This document shows, piece by piece, positions 1 through 12,110 of a stretch of DNA of 64,000 nucleotides. The stretch's first letter is position 1. Every line of letters starts with the position of its first letter. The position numbers and the translations under genes were made by a program. Where the stretch lies: assembly GCF_036588685.1 (NCBI RefSeq), contig NW_026963312.1, forward strand, positions 496,001 to 560,000, in the 5' to 3' direction. The notes beneath the pieces were generated by a model. The model made no database searches. It worked only from the letters and a program-made list of their open reading frames with translations, and had not been told where the DNA came from. Source of the DNA: Mytilus trossulus (Eukaryota > Mollusca > Bivalvia > Mytilida > Mytilidae).

Positions 1-1190
1 AATGGTTTATGTTTTAGTTTTTTACCTAAATTATTGATTTTACTTTTTAAATCTTTTAATTCATTGTCTGACCAAGGGTTCTTTTTTATTTTACTTTTCT
101 TTTGCTTTATTGGAACTTTTATTATACATGTTTTAGAGGCTACATTATCTAGAATTTCTGTTAATGATTTTGAAACTTCATTTATGCCTTTTTCATTTCT
201 TACAAAGTGGGTGATTTCAAAATTTAAAATCTTATTTTTCACTTCATCAGAGTTTAATGCTTCATACATCTTACCATGTGACACATCAGTCCATCTGTAT
301 GTTGTGAATTTTTTCATATTATTATTATTAAAGTCCTTTTTATTTATATATTGTTTTATATCTCATTTTAGTTTAAATGAGATCTGTACATGGTCCGATA
401 AAAAATTCAGATCAGAGGTACAAAAATATTCTACTGAGGGCAGGAGATCCTTGCTCAATATTGCATAGTCAACTATGCTACAGCCATTTTTAGAAAAATA
501 TGTGTGATAACCCAACGAATCTCCTAAATATCTACCATTTAAGATCCTAAGTCTTGAGGATAAACACATGTTCAGTAAATTATTACCTTGTTGGTTTAAA
601 ATATCTAAATTATTTCTTTTAATAGGAGAATCTAGATCATAGTCTTGGGGTAACATATCCTGTAAAAATTGGATACTATTATTTTCATTTTCAATGTAGT
701 CAGCTTGTTCCCCAGTTCTGGCATTAAAGTCCCCAATTAGGGCTATATCCCCATATTTTGAATAATTTGCTATCTCAGCCTCTAAATTAAGTAAATCATC
801 CTCAGTGTGTGTTGAATTTAATGGGGGGATGTACACCGCACAGAGATAGATATGTGTTCCTGTCCCAAAAAATGTTTTATTCAGTTTAATCCACATTCTA
901 TTTGGTGACTGAGAGCCATCCTTTAGATATTCTATTCCTGGATATATTTGTTTTTTTATATAAACTATAATGCCCCCGCTATGTCTCTTAGACCTTTTAT
1001 TTTTTTCCCTAGATTTTGAGATTGATACAAATCCATTTATTTGTGTATCTGCACTTTCTCCTTTCCATGTTTCAAGAATTACATTTATATCAGATTTAAT
1101 ATGTTCAATAAAACTAGGGTCCATGTATTTATCCCCAAGACCATGAATATTCCAAGACGCTACTGATAAATGCTTTTGTTGAAAAGTCAT
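1..1190 (-). pseudogene. LINE ORF2, 5' part: AP-like endonuclease and linker, one in-frame stop
   Basis: This is the start of ORF2 of a non-LTR retrotransposon, read on the - strand and running off the window at base 1. Residues 1-275 form an endonuclease/exonuclease/phosphatase domain. Visible motifs in order are SWNIHGL near the N-terminus, ETW, GDFNARTG (catalytic D/N), SIVDYAI and LSDHVQI (catalytic SDH). The family nicks target DNA to prime reverse transcription. A TGA at 363-365 ends this frame, but the same frame then stays open to the window edge for about 120 codons, with a basic linker ending in NPWSDNELKDLKSKI, typical of the region before the RT. So the copy is nearly intact with one nonsense change. 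Its ORF1 lies upstream at 2027-4144. The RT, if present, lies outside the window. Confidence 0.85.
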
Positions 1191-2026
1191 AATTACAAAA
1201 AAAGTGAAACAAGTTTTAAATTCTGGTGGGATAGTTCCAAGAGTTTTACTAAAGTATAACAGTTATCTCCCTTTGTACATGATGTGAATATATTACACAC
1301 TTAATGTTATTCAATAGTATACATACAAGTGAAAAATATTTTCATTTAAATATATATGTCAATTATATATAAATATTCTTAAAGTTTCAGAAAAAATTTC
1401 AAGCTGTAACTATTTTCAATTAAAACTTTCTAAATGTACTTGTACATTCAAATGTATTATTTAAATTTTAGTGTAAATATTGTTCTCTAAGTGCTTAGCT
1501 TATATATATCTATGTAAACCGAACAATGTAAATAAATTCTTATAAAATACAGCAAATGTATTTCTTTGTCCTTATGAACCATAAAATATGAATAATTTGA
1601 AAGGGATCATATTGATCCTATATGCATGTAGATGAAGGAATTACTACTATTAGCTACCAATATCAAGATAATACAAATGTATTGTCTTTGTTTTCTTTTT
1701 GTTTCAACAAACATATAAGCATAGGTCAAGCAAAACATATTGTACTTCCTGTACTACTAAAATAAACAATTCAAAAATAATTAAATCTTATGTTTTCTTT
1801 CTTTCTTTTTTTTTTTTTTTTTCTGTAAAGAAAGTGTAAATATTAGAAGCCTTCAGCACCTCATCGAATCTTTCGACATCAAGTTATCATTAATTCTGAA
1901 CAAAAATTTAAACAGTACCTTTCAAAATTTGATAAACTGTACATGATAAATACAAAACAATAAATTGTTACAAAGCAAATTTAAATTTCAGAGTTATTCA
2001 TGTTGTTTATGATTTTGCAAAAATAT
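1191..2026 (-). other. Spacer between LINE ORF1 and ORF2
   Basis: This 836-bp AT-rich stretch separates the two LINE reading frames and has no open frame of note. On the - strand it contains a purine run opposite the T tract at about 1795-1822. It is long for an inter-ORF spacer, so ORF1 and ORF2 might belong to different insertions. Confidence 0.5.
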
Positions 2027-4144
2027 CTAATTAAAAGACAATTTTCTTAATAGTTGTTTCATCAGTATTTCCATGTTGTCATTTTCATGATTCACATTGT
2101 TTCTCTCCTCTGATTGGTACGGGTAGTTTTGATCCGTTTGAATGTGTCTATTTTGGTATTCCCTCTCATTTGGGTATCTTTGATATTCTTGTCTCAGATG
2201 TTCCCTCTCATTTTGGTAACTAGGGTATTCCCTCCCATTTTGATATTGGTTATCATTATAGTTTGCATATTGGTGTCCATTAGAGTATGACTGATGACGG
2301 TTTTGTATTCCATATTGGTGATTATATCCTCGGTTGTACTGGACTCTTTCTCTCCTTTGTTGATTGTTCCCAGAACTGATTCCTAATATTGGGTTCAAAA
2401 TTTCCTTTAAATTTCTGACATACGTAGGGACCCCCTTTTCCAATGACAGATGTATTCCATCCCTGAAGTCATTTCGTGTCATGTTTTTCTGTCTAATGAT
2501 TGTAAATCCATATTCTTCAGTGTGATTTTCAAGGATTTTATTAAAGTCTAGCCTTTTTTCATCAAATTTTCGTGTTTCTGTTCTATTTTGGTAGAATCTA
2601 GGCAAAATTTCTCCTACAAAGATGTTGCAGTCAGGGGGCATACTCTCTTTTGTTTCTTTCAATAATTCAATAAAAGGAGGAATAACTTGGTCTATACTGT
2701 CCTCAAAATCTAAATCATTAGAACCCACTTGTATAACAACATTGTTGATAGGCGTTTTGTTGCTTTGTGATTGAATAAAGCTTCTAGCCCCTTTTATTGT
2801 TTTTTCTTTCAGTGTATTAATTTTAACTTGTTTATTTCTGTATATTTTTCTTGGCTCTAGATCTTTTACCACTGATGTTCCTATAATCAACACGTCTATA
2901 TTTCTTTGTGGTTCGTTTGATTTTGATGAATTCAATCTGTTGATATTTTCAATCCTCTCAATTTTATGTTCTGACAGTTCAGTTTTTTCTTTTGTTTTAG
3001 ATTTATCACTTTTTTCCAATTTATCAATTATTTCTTTTAAGCATGTTTAATCAATTTTTTCAGTTGAATGTAGAATTTTGGCTGTATTTTTATCCTGTGT
3101 GGTCAATATTGTTTCACACTTTTCTTTGATACATTTTTGAGTTTCCACGGTAATATTGTCAACAGCTTTAGAAATATTTTTTTCTGTAAGTTTTCTTGTT
3201 TCTTTGTGTTCCTTTTCAACTTTTTCAGAAATTATAATCATTTCAGATTTAATTCCTTTTGTTATTGTTGACATTTCTGTAATTTTATGACACATGTTGT
3301 TATTAGACATTTCTAGAGATATCAATTTATTCTCAAGTTCATTTACTTTGTCAATTGTTTGAAATTTTTCAATAAAGAGCAGTTCCATTTTATGTAATGT
3401 TTCTTTGATTTTATCAATATCTTTTTTACATTCACAATTTCTTTGGTCACGAGTTGATTCGTCTTCCTTACTGTTTGTATCATTTGGGATACATGTATAA
3501 TTACTTCTAGTAATGTGTTCATCCTCTACTTCACTGTTCTTTTCTGTGTTGTCAGTATCTTTATCATGAACATCAAGTAAAGTTTTGGGATTTGTTTCCT
3601 CAAAGTCCTCATTGTCATCACTACTATGATTGGTAACTGATATTTCTGTTTCTGAGTTTTTATTATCAATAATTGTAAAGTTCGGGGGCCTCATGTTTTT
3701 GATTTTCCCATCTAGAATTTTTGGATTATCTCCCTTTAAACACATGTTAATCATTTTCTTAATGTTATCGAATTCCCGTTTAATCCAACCTTGGCACTGA
3801 ATTCCTTGAACTAAACATTTGTACGCAGTGTAAAACAGTGTAATGGTTAAAAGTTTATTCCCTTTGTAATGGATTTGAACCACCGACTTGAACAGATTTG
3901 GGTCCAAAATCTTCTCCGAGAACGGTTTGCTTTCATCGTTCAACGTGAGAAGTCTTGATTTTTTATCATAATCAGACCATACAATATTAGTTTGAGGGTC
4001 TTTACCTGCATCAGTGAAATAACGTATTAATAAAGTTCTTCTCCAATACCCGACTGACTTTTTATTAAGCTCAAAGGTAATCTGGCGTTGATCTCTTTTT
4101 TGTTGGATACCGGTGTCGTCTGCCATGTTATTAATTTGGTTCAT
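2027..4144 (-). pseudogene. LINE ORF1 with coiled coil and SGNH esterase domain, one in-frame stop
   Basis: This is ORF1 of a CR1/L2-like LINE on the - strand, starting at the Met at 4144. Part one (4144-3047) has a globular N-terminus, an acidic linker and a long Lys/Glu-rich coiled coil. TAA at 3047-3049 interrupts it, but the frame continues without a shift into part two (to 2027). Part two carries an SGNH/GDSL hydrolase: block I IIGTSVV, block III VGSNDL and block V DGIHLS. It ends in a Tyr/Gln/Asn-rich tail with repeated YQN(E/G)RE-like units. Such ORF1 proteins bind element RNA; the esterase domain is known from CR1-like LINEs (Kapitonov and Jurka). About 705 residues in total, missing only the sense codon at the stop. 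An alternative reading is two separate ORFs, but the second would have to start at TTG. Confidence 0.82.
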
Positions 4145-4320
4145 GTAAATGACTTTTTTACAATTATTAACGAAAGTTCTTGTGATATGTAGTTAGAATT
4201 TGTGATTGGTTTGTTTTATAACAAGCTTATTAAGTCTTAAACAGCTTGGAATCCACCAGAATTCAACCTTTTTTCACCTGCCTGATTTAGCGTGTCCACT
4301 CACTGTGGCGGCCATTTTAT
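4145..4320 (-). other. Probable 5' leader of the LINE
   Basis: This stretch lies immediately upstream of ORF1 on the - strand. It contains a GGCCGCCAC-like GC-rich block near 4300-4320, in contrast with the AT-rich surroundings. No coding frame is seen. The 5' end of the element is not marked by anything I can fix exactly. Confidence 0.35.
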
Positions 4321-4483
4321 ATTAACAGCTCCTAGTTATACTTCAAGAAGGTCATCGTCGTCTAAATTGAAAATGTCCACAGATTTTTGAATGGGAAGTT
4401 CATCTACAATTTTATAAAACATAACATTTCGCTCTGTGTCGAAAAAATATGGTTGTTGGTTGTCTAGACTTATTTTTATGTGC

Positions 4484-6053
4484 CAAGGCCGTAACTACCC
4501 TTGAGCCTCACTAAAATTTCGACACTGATTATTTTTTTATACATATATATAAATATAATAGTCATTTTTTGTTCTGTCTCAACCTTGATTTCTATAAACT
4601 ACAATGTATTCTTTCTGGATATAACTCAGCATCGCAACGGGTGACGTTTCTCGATTACATTGACCTAGTAACGATAATCATCATGGATCTCTAGTTATAA
4701 ATGGGCTATTGCAGAAAAAGGAAAAGCGACACTGAAGGTAAAGAAGGAATAATTCTAGAAGACCTTTTGTGAACAGAGTCTGAGTATTGCATATAACTTC
4801 ATTATAACAATCCAAAAACGATAAGTAGACTGACAAATCAAGTACTGGTCATCGGAAGGGGACAGTCATGTCTGCGTATTCATTTCTCCGTTTCACCAAC
4901 TTTTGAAAAATCAAGAACTGGGCATCGCAAGGGGGCAGTCCTGTCTGCATATTCATTTCACGAACTTTAATCTTTATCTTTACAGGCGGGTCACAGATAA
5001 ATAAAATATAAATAATATGAAACATGCATGGATTAGTTTTTATCCATGTTTTTTTAACCTTAAAAATTGAAAGAATATCCCATATTCCAATTTAATACTA
5101 TTGAGCCTAGGAATGGTAGAACCTTTAACACAGGATTTCGTCTTTTCTTATTCGGGACTACGGAATTTCGCTTCTTTATATTCGGGGTTTCGGAATCGGA
5201 CAACCCCTAACCCCTTAATTTATAGATTCTGGAACTAAAATACCACCAACTATTTCCAGAAATACTTGAAAATTACGGACCTACTTGTAAACGTCAAAAA
5301 ATCCATTCCAATTTCCCCTGTACCCATATCAGATATACTTACTATATAGATCGATAGAATCATATACTTGTATCTTATCTCATTCTATCCCTAGTTTGTC
5401 TATTCGTTGTCAGCATAAAAGCGAGTTTAATGTTTTGTAACTGCGATTGTATGATGGTGCTTACAGGAAATCGTAATTCCCTTTTGCAAACACTACTGTT
5501 ACTACAGATGCTGCTACGGAATTGCTGATGGAGAAGGAATTGGAAGAAGACATTTGTCATTGTGTTGATGATAATGTGCTACCTTTAGAAACACAGACTG
5601 CCCTGAATTCCGAAATGACTGAAAACTTGGAAAAGAGCATACATGAGTGGAGAGATTGTGCGGTCTTGTCATGCTCCATGCAATAAGGATATCAGCAGAC
5701 CAAATTATAATTCTGAAACAATTTGACTGAACCGCCGTAGAAAAATTTGGCAAACTCTACTGAATCGATGTTTGTTCTATGTTCTGGCAGCAGACTCAAA
5801 TCAGTGATATTTGGATGATTATCTTACATATAAATTTAAATAAAGTTGTTAAAACTTTGGTGTTAGTAAAAGTCTTAAAATATGAAAAATTTATATAAAA
5901 AGTGTCCAAATTCAAAACATTATCAAACTCTCTAAAAATGCCTAGAACGCATTTTGCACCATTCATTTCATACCCTCCAAAAAAAAATTTCGCCTCGCTT
6001 CGCTCGGCTCATTATTTTGCCTCACTAAAATAAGATGCCTAGTTACGGCCTTG
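4484..6053. mobile_element. hAT-like non-autonomous transposon, 5-bp TSD
   Basis: Terminal inverted repeats CAAGGCCGTAACTA (4484-4497) and its complement (6040-6053) are flanked by the perfect direct duplication TGTGC (4479-4483 and 6054-6058). A 5-bp duplication with a CA-starting inverted repeat fits the hAT5-type group. A 13-bp subterminal word GCCTCACTAAAAT occurs near both ends in the same orientation. The right end has the GCCTCGCTTCGCTCGGC block. No transposase is visible. An internal + strand stretch at about 5500-5690 stays open for roughly 60 codons after a plausible acceptor (TTACAG near 5466) and may be a captured or relict exon; I do not recognise it. Confidence 0.78.
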
Positions 6054-6480
6054 TGTGCACTTTAGATTTGTGTATGTTTTTCCTTCATTCCTGCTGCACA
6101 CCAAATGTCTAACTAGTCTTTGTAATTAGTCTATTGAGTTGAAAACTATCCATTGAGTTAAAAAAAAACATATGCATTATTTTTTTATTTAAGGTTTCTT
6201 ATGACTTTAAATAGATAAAAAAGGAAGTAAAATGTAATTTGTAATTTAATGGAGTTAATTACTTTCAAAAGTAATTGCATGAACCTCATGTCTGGTCACC
6301 ACCACATCAAATTAAAAAAACAAAAAAAACTTCTATATTAGACTGAAATTTGTGCATACCAGGGGGGGGGGGGGTGTTCTGATGCTAAATAAAACATAAC
6401 ACAAGTTTTGCAATCGTTATTAGACATATGTGGTCACATATCTATTATTAGAGGAAAAAAGTGTGTTGACTTTGAAGTCA

Positions 6481-6660
6481 AAACGTCTATTTCCAGGGGC
6501 GGATCCAACCATTTTAAAAAGGGGGGGGGGGGTCCTAACCAAGGACGAAGGGGGGTTCCAACTACCTGTTCCCATCCAAATGCATTGATCGTCCAAAAAA
6601 GGGGTTCCAACCTCCGGACCCACTACCCGGACCCTCCCACCCCTTTCCTCGATCCGCGCC
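6481..6660 (+). repeat. Dispersed GGCGGATCCA repeat with a G homopolymer
   Basis: The stretch begins GGGGCGGATCCAACC, has a 12-G run near 6521-6532, and ends in C-rich sequence with the word AATGCATTGATCGTCC. Related copies are at 13404-13515 and, on the other strand, at about 8870-8920. The opposing open frames here are low-complexity artefacts. Confidence 0.5.
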
Positions 6661-7440
6661 TTGTTTCATAATTAATTTATAAATAGCAAAATGATACTAC
6701 TAACCTTATCCAAGGTCATTCGTTTTGAAATCTAGGGTTATATTAAATAATCTTAAAGTAGGACGAAGGACACATAATAAACTATGGATCTTCTGAGTGT
6801 TGAGGAGATACGATTTTTAGTTGTTTAGCTCCTGATGTACTTATTGAACGTAGGTGACGACTTTCTGATATACTACAGGGGAGGCAAATCATTTTGGATG
6901 TAGTTACCATTGTAAGTCGAGTAAATGACAAAAGGGTTTCTCGCTGCACCATGTTAATGATACCGGTATCAAATGACAGGATTATTTTATAGTCTTTTTA
7001 TATGATATTTATTTGAACTTATAATAAATTCACTGTTTGGTTTTTTGATTGAATATTCTGATATCAATGTAAACAAAATTGTATAGTAAGATTTTTTTTA
7101 CAAATCATTGATTCAAATAAACGGTGTTTTTCTATAATTTAATTCAGTTTTAATACACTCCACCGAGACTGCAAGATCTTAGAAATCTATTATTCGGTTA
7201 TTAGTTTTAGTCTAGACCATTAGCCTAGTACTCGTCTACTACTGTTGTTCCGCTCTTTTATATCTACACAAACTTTGAGGCGGAACGTCAATCAACGAAA
7301 ACCAACTTATTAACCCGTTATGGTTTTATTCTCTTGCAATAAACTATAATATTATAAGTGTATGCAGTCTTGCGCAATATGAGTGTCATTCATTCGACTT
7401 TTGATTATTTATGTAAAAAAATGAACGAAAAACAAATATG
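6661..7440. other. AT-rich sequence without recognised features
   Basis: No open frame, array or inverted terminus was found. The only shared word noted is GACGAAGGACAC near 6763, which recurs near 21903. Confidence 0.3.
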
Positions 7441-7620
7441 TAACACATGAACATGTTAGCGGGATCCCAACCCTCCCCCTAACCTGGGACAGTGGTATAA
7501 CAGTACAACATAAGTGGACGTGGCAGGGTACTTATACATCCCGACACAAAAAGACCCAATGAACAGATCTGAGAGTACTCGCAGTTATCTGACAGCTAGT
7601 TCAAAGCCACTAACAACTAA
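7441..7620 (+). repeat. Dispersed repeat J (AACCTGGGACAGTG family)
   Basis: The block around CATGTTAGCGGGATCCCAAC, followed by CCTGGGACAGTGGTATAACA, recurs in diverged form near 23570-23760, 39385-39430 and 43203-43260. In the 43203 copy a hAT MITE has landed within it, which helps define the family. Confidence 0.45.
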
Positions 7621-7689
7621 TAAAAAAATCATGTCCCTAAGACTAAACACTCAGTAGTTCAGAGAATAAGATTTTTGTACAAGATTACA

Positions 7690-8260
7690 AAAAATGACAA
7701 AAAATTGTTAAAATTTGACTATTAAGGGAAATTACTCCTTAAGGAGTCAACTCAAAACTTTTGTCATATTGATATATTTGTATATCTTTCTTTGCTGAAA
7801 ACCATTGCTGTTTACAGTTTATCTCTATCCATTATAGTACTATTAACCAAAAACTAAAATTTCTTTAAAATTACATATTTTAGGGCAGCAACCTAACAAC
7901 GGGAGTCGGATACGTCTGACAATTTACAGCCGGATAGATCTTAACCTAATGAACATTTTAACCCCCAATAAAATTTGCTCTAAATGCTTTAATTTTAGTG
8001 ATACAAGCCAAAAACTGCTTTTTACCCGTATGTTCTATTTTTAGCCATGTCGGCCATGTTGTTTGACTGGCAGGGTCATCGGACACATTTTTAAAACTAA
8101 ATACACTAGTGATGATTGTGGCCAAGCTTGGTTAAATTTGGCCAAGTGGTTTCAGAGGAGAAGATTTTTGTAAAAGTTAACAGAGGACAACGACGACGAC
8201 GACGGACAACGGAATACGGACGCCAAGAGGTGATCACAAAATCCCACTTGACCTTTTAAA
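7690..8260 (-). repeat. Dispersed repeat F, reverse copy
   Basis: This shares several blocks with 11440-12110 in the opposite orientation: the GGGCAGCAACC region, the AAAAACTG..TTTTACCC block, the GTTTACAGTTTATCTCTATC block and the GGAGTCAA block. The terminal part contains a GACGACGACGAC run near 8190-8205, common in bivalve copies of this family. No coding capacity. Confidence 0.55.
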
Positions 8261-8869
8261 TTCAGGTGAACTTAAAAGCACAATAAATGCAACATATTCA
8301 ATTTTATTTAACGACAGCTTGGTGTAAAGGCAAAAAAAACCAGGGAAAATCTATACGTTGTATTGTACTTACCCATAACCTTGGACATGCGTATCTTGTT
8401 ATATATAAATATCTAAATGATATTACTAACCTCATTCAAGGTGAAAGAACATTTATGATATTTATCTAAATAAGATCACGTACTTTTCTTCAATTTACTA
8501 CTCTAAAGTAATCTTCCAAGCAAAGCAGGTATGTTTAAAGTTATATTATTTTATTGGTTTAGATGCAAAATATTTCAATTTGTAAAAAATAATTTATAAG
8601 AATATATTTCACGTTTTATTTTTATATTTTTGTTTTCACGCTGAACTGTGCATATTAAACAAAAAGTGCACGAGTTTTTTTTATTATTTTTTGGTGTCAT
8701 CTTTCTGTTTTAAAAATTAGAAGTAACAATATACTATTTGCAAATGTTTATAAAAGTACATTATTCAATATCTGTCATGTTGCAAATGACCCATCTTACG
8801 TTCCGTTTTTTTTGCTAGGCATAGCATATGGCATTGCTGCAGTTGCTGAACCAAGGGTGTGTGTCTGTG

Positions 8870-8920
8870 GGGGTGGAGCAGGAATCTCCCCTTTTTTGGA
8901 CGATCAATGCATTTAAATAT
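8870..8920 (-). repeat. Short fragment of the GGCGGATCCA repeat
   Basis: The stretch CCCCTTTTTTGGACGATCAA followed by TGCATTT matches the complement of the 6575-6610 part of the repeat at 6481-6660. Confidence 0.4.
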
Positions 8921-9039
8921 ATAATATATCAAATATCATATATCAGATACCATATAGATGATATCTCATTAAATATATAAGATAAATTATAAGTCAGGTC
9001 TGTGGGCCCTGCTGTGAATAATGTGTGTTAAAACAAATG

Positions 9040-9900
9040 TATTTCAACCATAGGATATGGGTTTGTCAACTGAAATCAAAGTTTGAAACATTGACCTGTG
9101 ACCTAGCAACTTGTACATGTACAAGATATAGAGCGGACACGATCTTTACCATAAGACATGGGTTTGTCAACTTAGACCAACGTTTTGTTTTACCTTGACT
9201 TTTGATCTAAGAAGTTGTACATACATTATGACACACCCTCTGGTGAAAGTCAATATGCATATCAAGTATAAACTTTGAAATCATAACGGATCTCAAAGTA
9301 TAGAGCGGATACGCTCTTTACCATAGGACATGGGATTATCTGCTGAAACCAAAGTTTTTGACCTTGATCTTTGACATACATAATGGTACAAACATTATGA
9401 CACACTCTCGGGTATTGGTTGATATACTTTGAACTCATAACGGTTCTCAAGATCTAGATCTAAAGCGGACACGATTTTTACCATTGAAATTGAAACCAAA
9501 GTTTTTGACCTTGACCTCTGACCTAGGAAGTTTTGCATACGGGTGCCACATGTGGAGCAGGATTTGCTTACCCTTCCGGAGCACCTGAGATCACCCCTAG
9601 TTTTTGGAGGGGTTCGTGTTGTTTATTCTTTAGTTTTCTATGTTGTGTCATGTGTACTATTGTTTTTCTGTTTGTCTTTTTCCTTTTAGCCATGGCGTTG
9701 TCAGTTTATTTTAGATTTATGAGTTTGACTGTCCCTTTGGTATCTTTCGTCCCTCTTTTATGACACACCCTCTGGTGTTGGTTAATTTACATGTCAAGAA
9801 TAAAGCATGAAATTATAACGGATATCTAGACAAAGAGCGGACACAATGTGTTACGGACAGACGGACCAACATACTAATCACAATAGGGCCACCTGCCATT
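9040..9900 (+). repeat. Tandem repeat of about 190 bp, about four units
   Basis: Each unit runs through AGCGGACACGAT, TTTACCATAGGACATGGG, AAACCAAAGTTTTTGACCTTGA, ATTATGACACACCCTCTGGT and CATAACGGAT. Units can be followed from about 9040, 9130, 9300 and 9465. The last is split by a family E copy (9534-9763) and resumes at TATGACACACCC. The array ends with ACGGACAGACGGACC and GGGCCACCTGCC. Confidence 0.65.
9534..9763 (+). repeat. Dispersed repeat E inserted in a tandem unit
   Basis: This begins near ACATGTGGAGCAGGATTTGC and ends near CTTTCGTCCCTCTTTTA. It interrupts a unit of the 190-bp array between GGAAGTT and TATGACACACC. Other copies: 20395-20640 (-), 25045-25200 (+), 56085-56260 (-) and 62900-63060 (-). 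The open frame it carries is short, hydrophobic and shared by family members, with no known domain. Confidence 0.6.
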
Positions 9901-10724
9901 CGGCGTGACCATTATTATTTTTAAACAACACTCGTTCAATTAAAATAAATCATAACCAGTATTAGAAACGTTCCAGACGAAAAAATAAACAATGCACGAG
10001 ATCGTAATAAAGTATCAACATTTCATGCGTATTCAAGAACTATAATTTATCTTATGGTCACCGATACGACCAGTGACTCCCCATTGCTTAGTCAACGAAA
10101 CAATTCTTCCTGATTGGTTCCTTGGTGTACTTCTTGACATTAAGCATGTTGAGCACAGCAAACACCATCTCCATCTAAATATCAAATCAAAGTTGCATGT
10201 ATACCACGGGTGTCATTCGGTTTATCGAGAGAAATGATCGTGAAAGAATATCTAACGGCGGTCAAGTATTGAGAGACGATCGTGAAAGTTCTGGTAACGG
10301 ATCGTGAAAGACATTAATCGAGAAGACATATGAAAGTTCAGTAAATATTCTAATTTAGTTAATTACACAGACATATTTACGACAAAATAAAACTGTCTGT
10401 CAAAATGGTTCAACATTATGATCAGTATGTCAGAATATCCAGTTTGAAAAGTACATAGTTATTACAAACCGACAAAAGGCAGATCGGTTCTCGACATTTC
10501 AATGACATAAAAAATGTAAACAAACTCGATTTTTTTTCACAAATTCGACTAGATAAACTACGTTTATCAAAATAAGGGCATTGTATTTGAATTAATTAAA
10601 CGGTTTTCATAGTTAATTTGTATAAATATAATCTGAAACTTGATTTTTTTGGATCGTGAAAGATTACGTACAGTATTTTTGAAGATCGTGAAAAGGATCG
10701 TGAAAGATCTGATGCTACGAAGAC

Positions 10725-11092
10725 GTACACATTATTCTTCCATAATATGATAATTGATATTTGTTATTGATATTGAAAAAGGCTAAATAGGTCAACATCC
10801 TCAATAGGTTTAAGCCAACAAGTAGAATGTTGAAGAGCATGAAGGATCCAAAACTCCAAAAAGTTGTACCAAATACGACTATGGTAATCCTTAGTTTTTC
10901 GAAAAATTCTAAGTTTTGTAAACGAGAAATTTGTATCAAATGACCACATTATTGATATTCATGTCAACATCAAAGTGTTGAATACTGGGCTGATGATACC
11001 ATCGGGGACGAAACGTCCACCAGCAGTGGCATCGACCCAGTGGTGTAAATAGTTATCAAAGGTACTAGGATTATAATTTAGTACTCCAGACG
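10725..11092 (-). repeat. Retrozyme-like unit D, single copy, truncated hammerhead
   Basis: This matches the unit at 49506-49905: AAAATTCTAAGTTTTGTAAA, ACTGGGCTGATGATACC, GTCCACCAGCAGTGGCAT, then ACTCCAGACGCGC. The hammerhead part stops at CCAGACGCGC (about 11082-11092), so the GAAA and CUGANGA boxes are missing here. Confidence 0.55.
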
Positions 11093-11439
11093 CGCAAATA
11101 CATTAAAATTATTATTTGGACATTTGTGAACATGTTGTTTGTAAAATAGTTGGATGATTGTGGGATGAAGTTTTTTTTATTGTCATGTGAAGTACTCACT
11201 AACCATGAGTTGTAGGATACCTATATTTTGTATATCGGATAATATACGTCATACAGGATTCACCTGACCCTGAATTTGCCTCATTTCATGGATGAAGGTT
11301 CACTCACTGTAGTGGTCAAGTCCGTATCGAGGATTCGTTAAGCTTTAGGATAATTGTCTGTTGTTATGATTGTAAGGTGTATATTTTCGACTTGTGCAAG
11401 GTTTCAACTAACATTTAGACACGTTATTAGTTTGGTTTT

Positions 11440-12110
11440 TTAACTCACCTGGCCCAAAGGGTATCTAGTTTAAAATATGTGTGGCGTGACCCGGCCAACC
11501 AACCAAGATTGCCGCCACGGCTAAAAATAGATTATAGGGGTAAAATGCAGTTTTTGGCTTATACCTCAAAAACCCAAGCGTTTAGAGCAAATCTGCAAGG
11601 GTAAAATTGTTAATCAGTTCAAGATCTATGTAACAAGAATTTTTCAGATGAATCCGACAACCTGTTGTTGGGTTGCTGCCCCTAAATTAGTAGTTTTAGG
11701 AAAATTTTTGCTGTTTTTGGTTATTATCTTGTATATTATTGAAGATAGAGATAAACTGTAAACAGCAGTAATGTACAGCAAAGTAAGAACTAAAAATAAG
11801 TCAACATGACCAAAATGGTCAATTGACCCCCTAAGGAGTTATAATTGTCCTTTATAGTCAATTTAACAATTTTCATAAAATTTGTAAATTTTTACTAACA
11901 TTTTCCACTGAAACTACTGGGCCAAGTTCATTATACATGTAGATAGAAATAATTGTAAGCAGCAAGAATGTTCAGTACAGTAAGATGTACAAACACATCA
12001 CCATCACCAAAATACAATTTTGTCATGAATCCATCTGCCTCCTTTGTTTAATATTCACATAGACCAAGGTGAGCGACACAGGCTCTTTAGAGCCTCTACA
12101 GTTTAACTTT
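11440..12110 (+). repeat. Dispersed repeat F, forward copy
   Basis: This starts near AACTCACCTGGCCCAAAGGG and ends near GCTCTTTAGAGCCTCT. It is the most complete F copy in the window; 7690-8260 is the inverted partner. It is nested in the long-TIR element 10205-12778. Confidence 0.6.

Noticed and set aside
34..468. Open frame on the + strand (144 codons)
   Set aside because: It lies opposite the LINE ORF2 frame, is low-complexity F/L-rich and has no motif.
1220..4263. AATTCTGGTGG inverted pair as ends of a transposon around the LINE
   Set aside because: Only 11 bp, no target duplication and positions inconsistent with the LINE limits; likely chance.
9533..9763. 76-codon frame and its relative at 20147-20539
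   Set aside because: Shared because both are copies of dispersed repeat E; hydrophobic and low-complexity with no domain.
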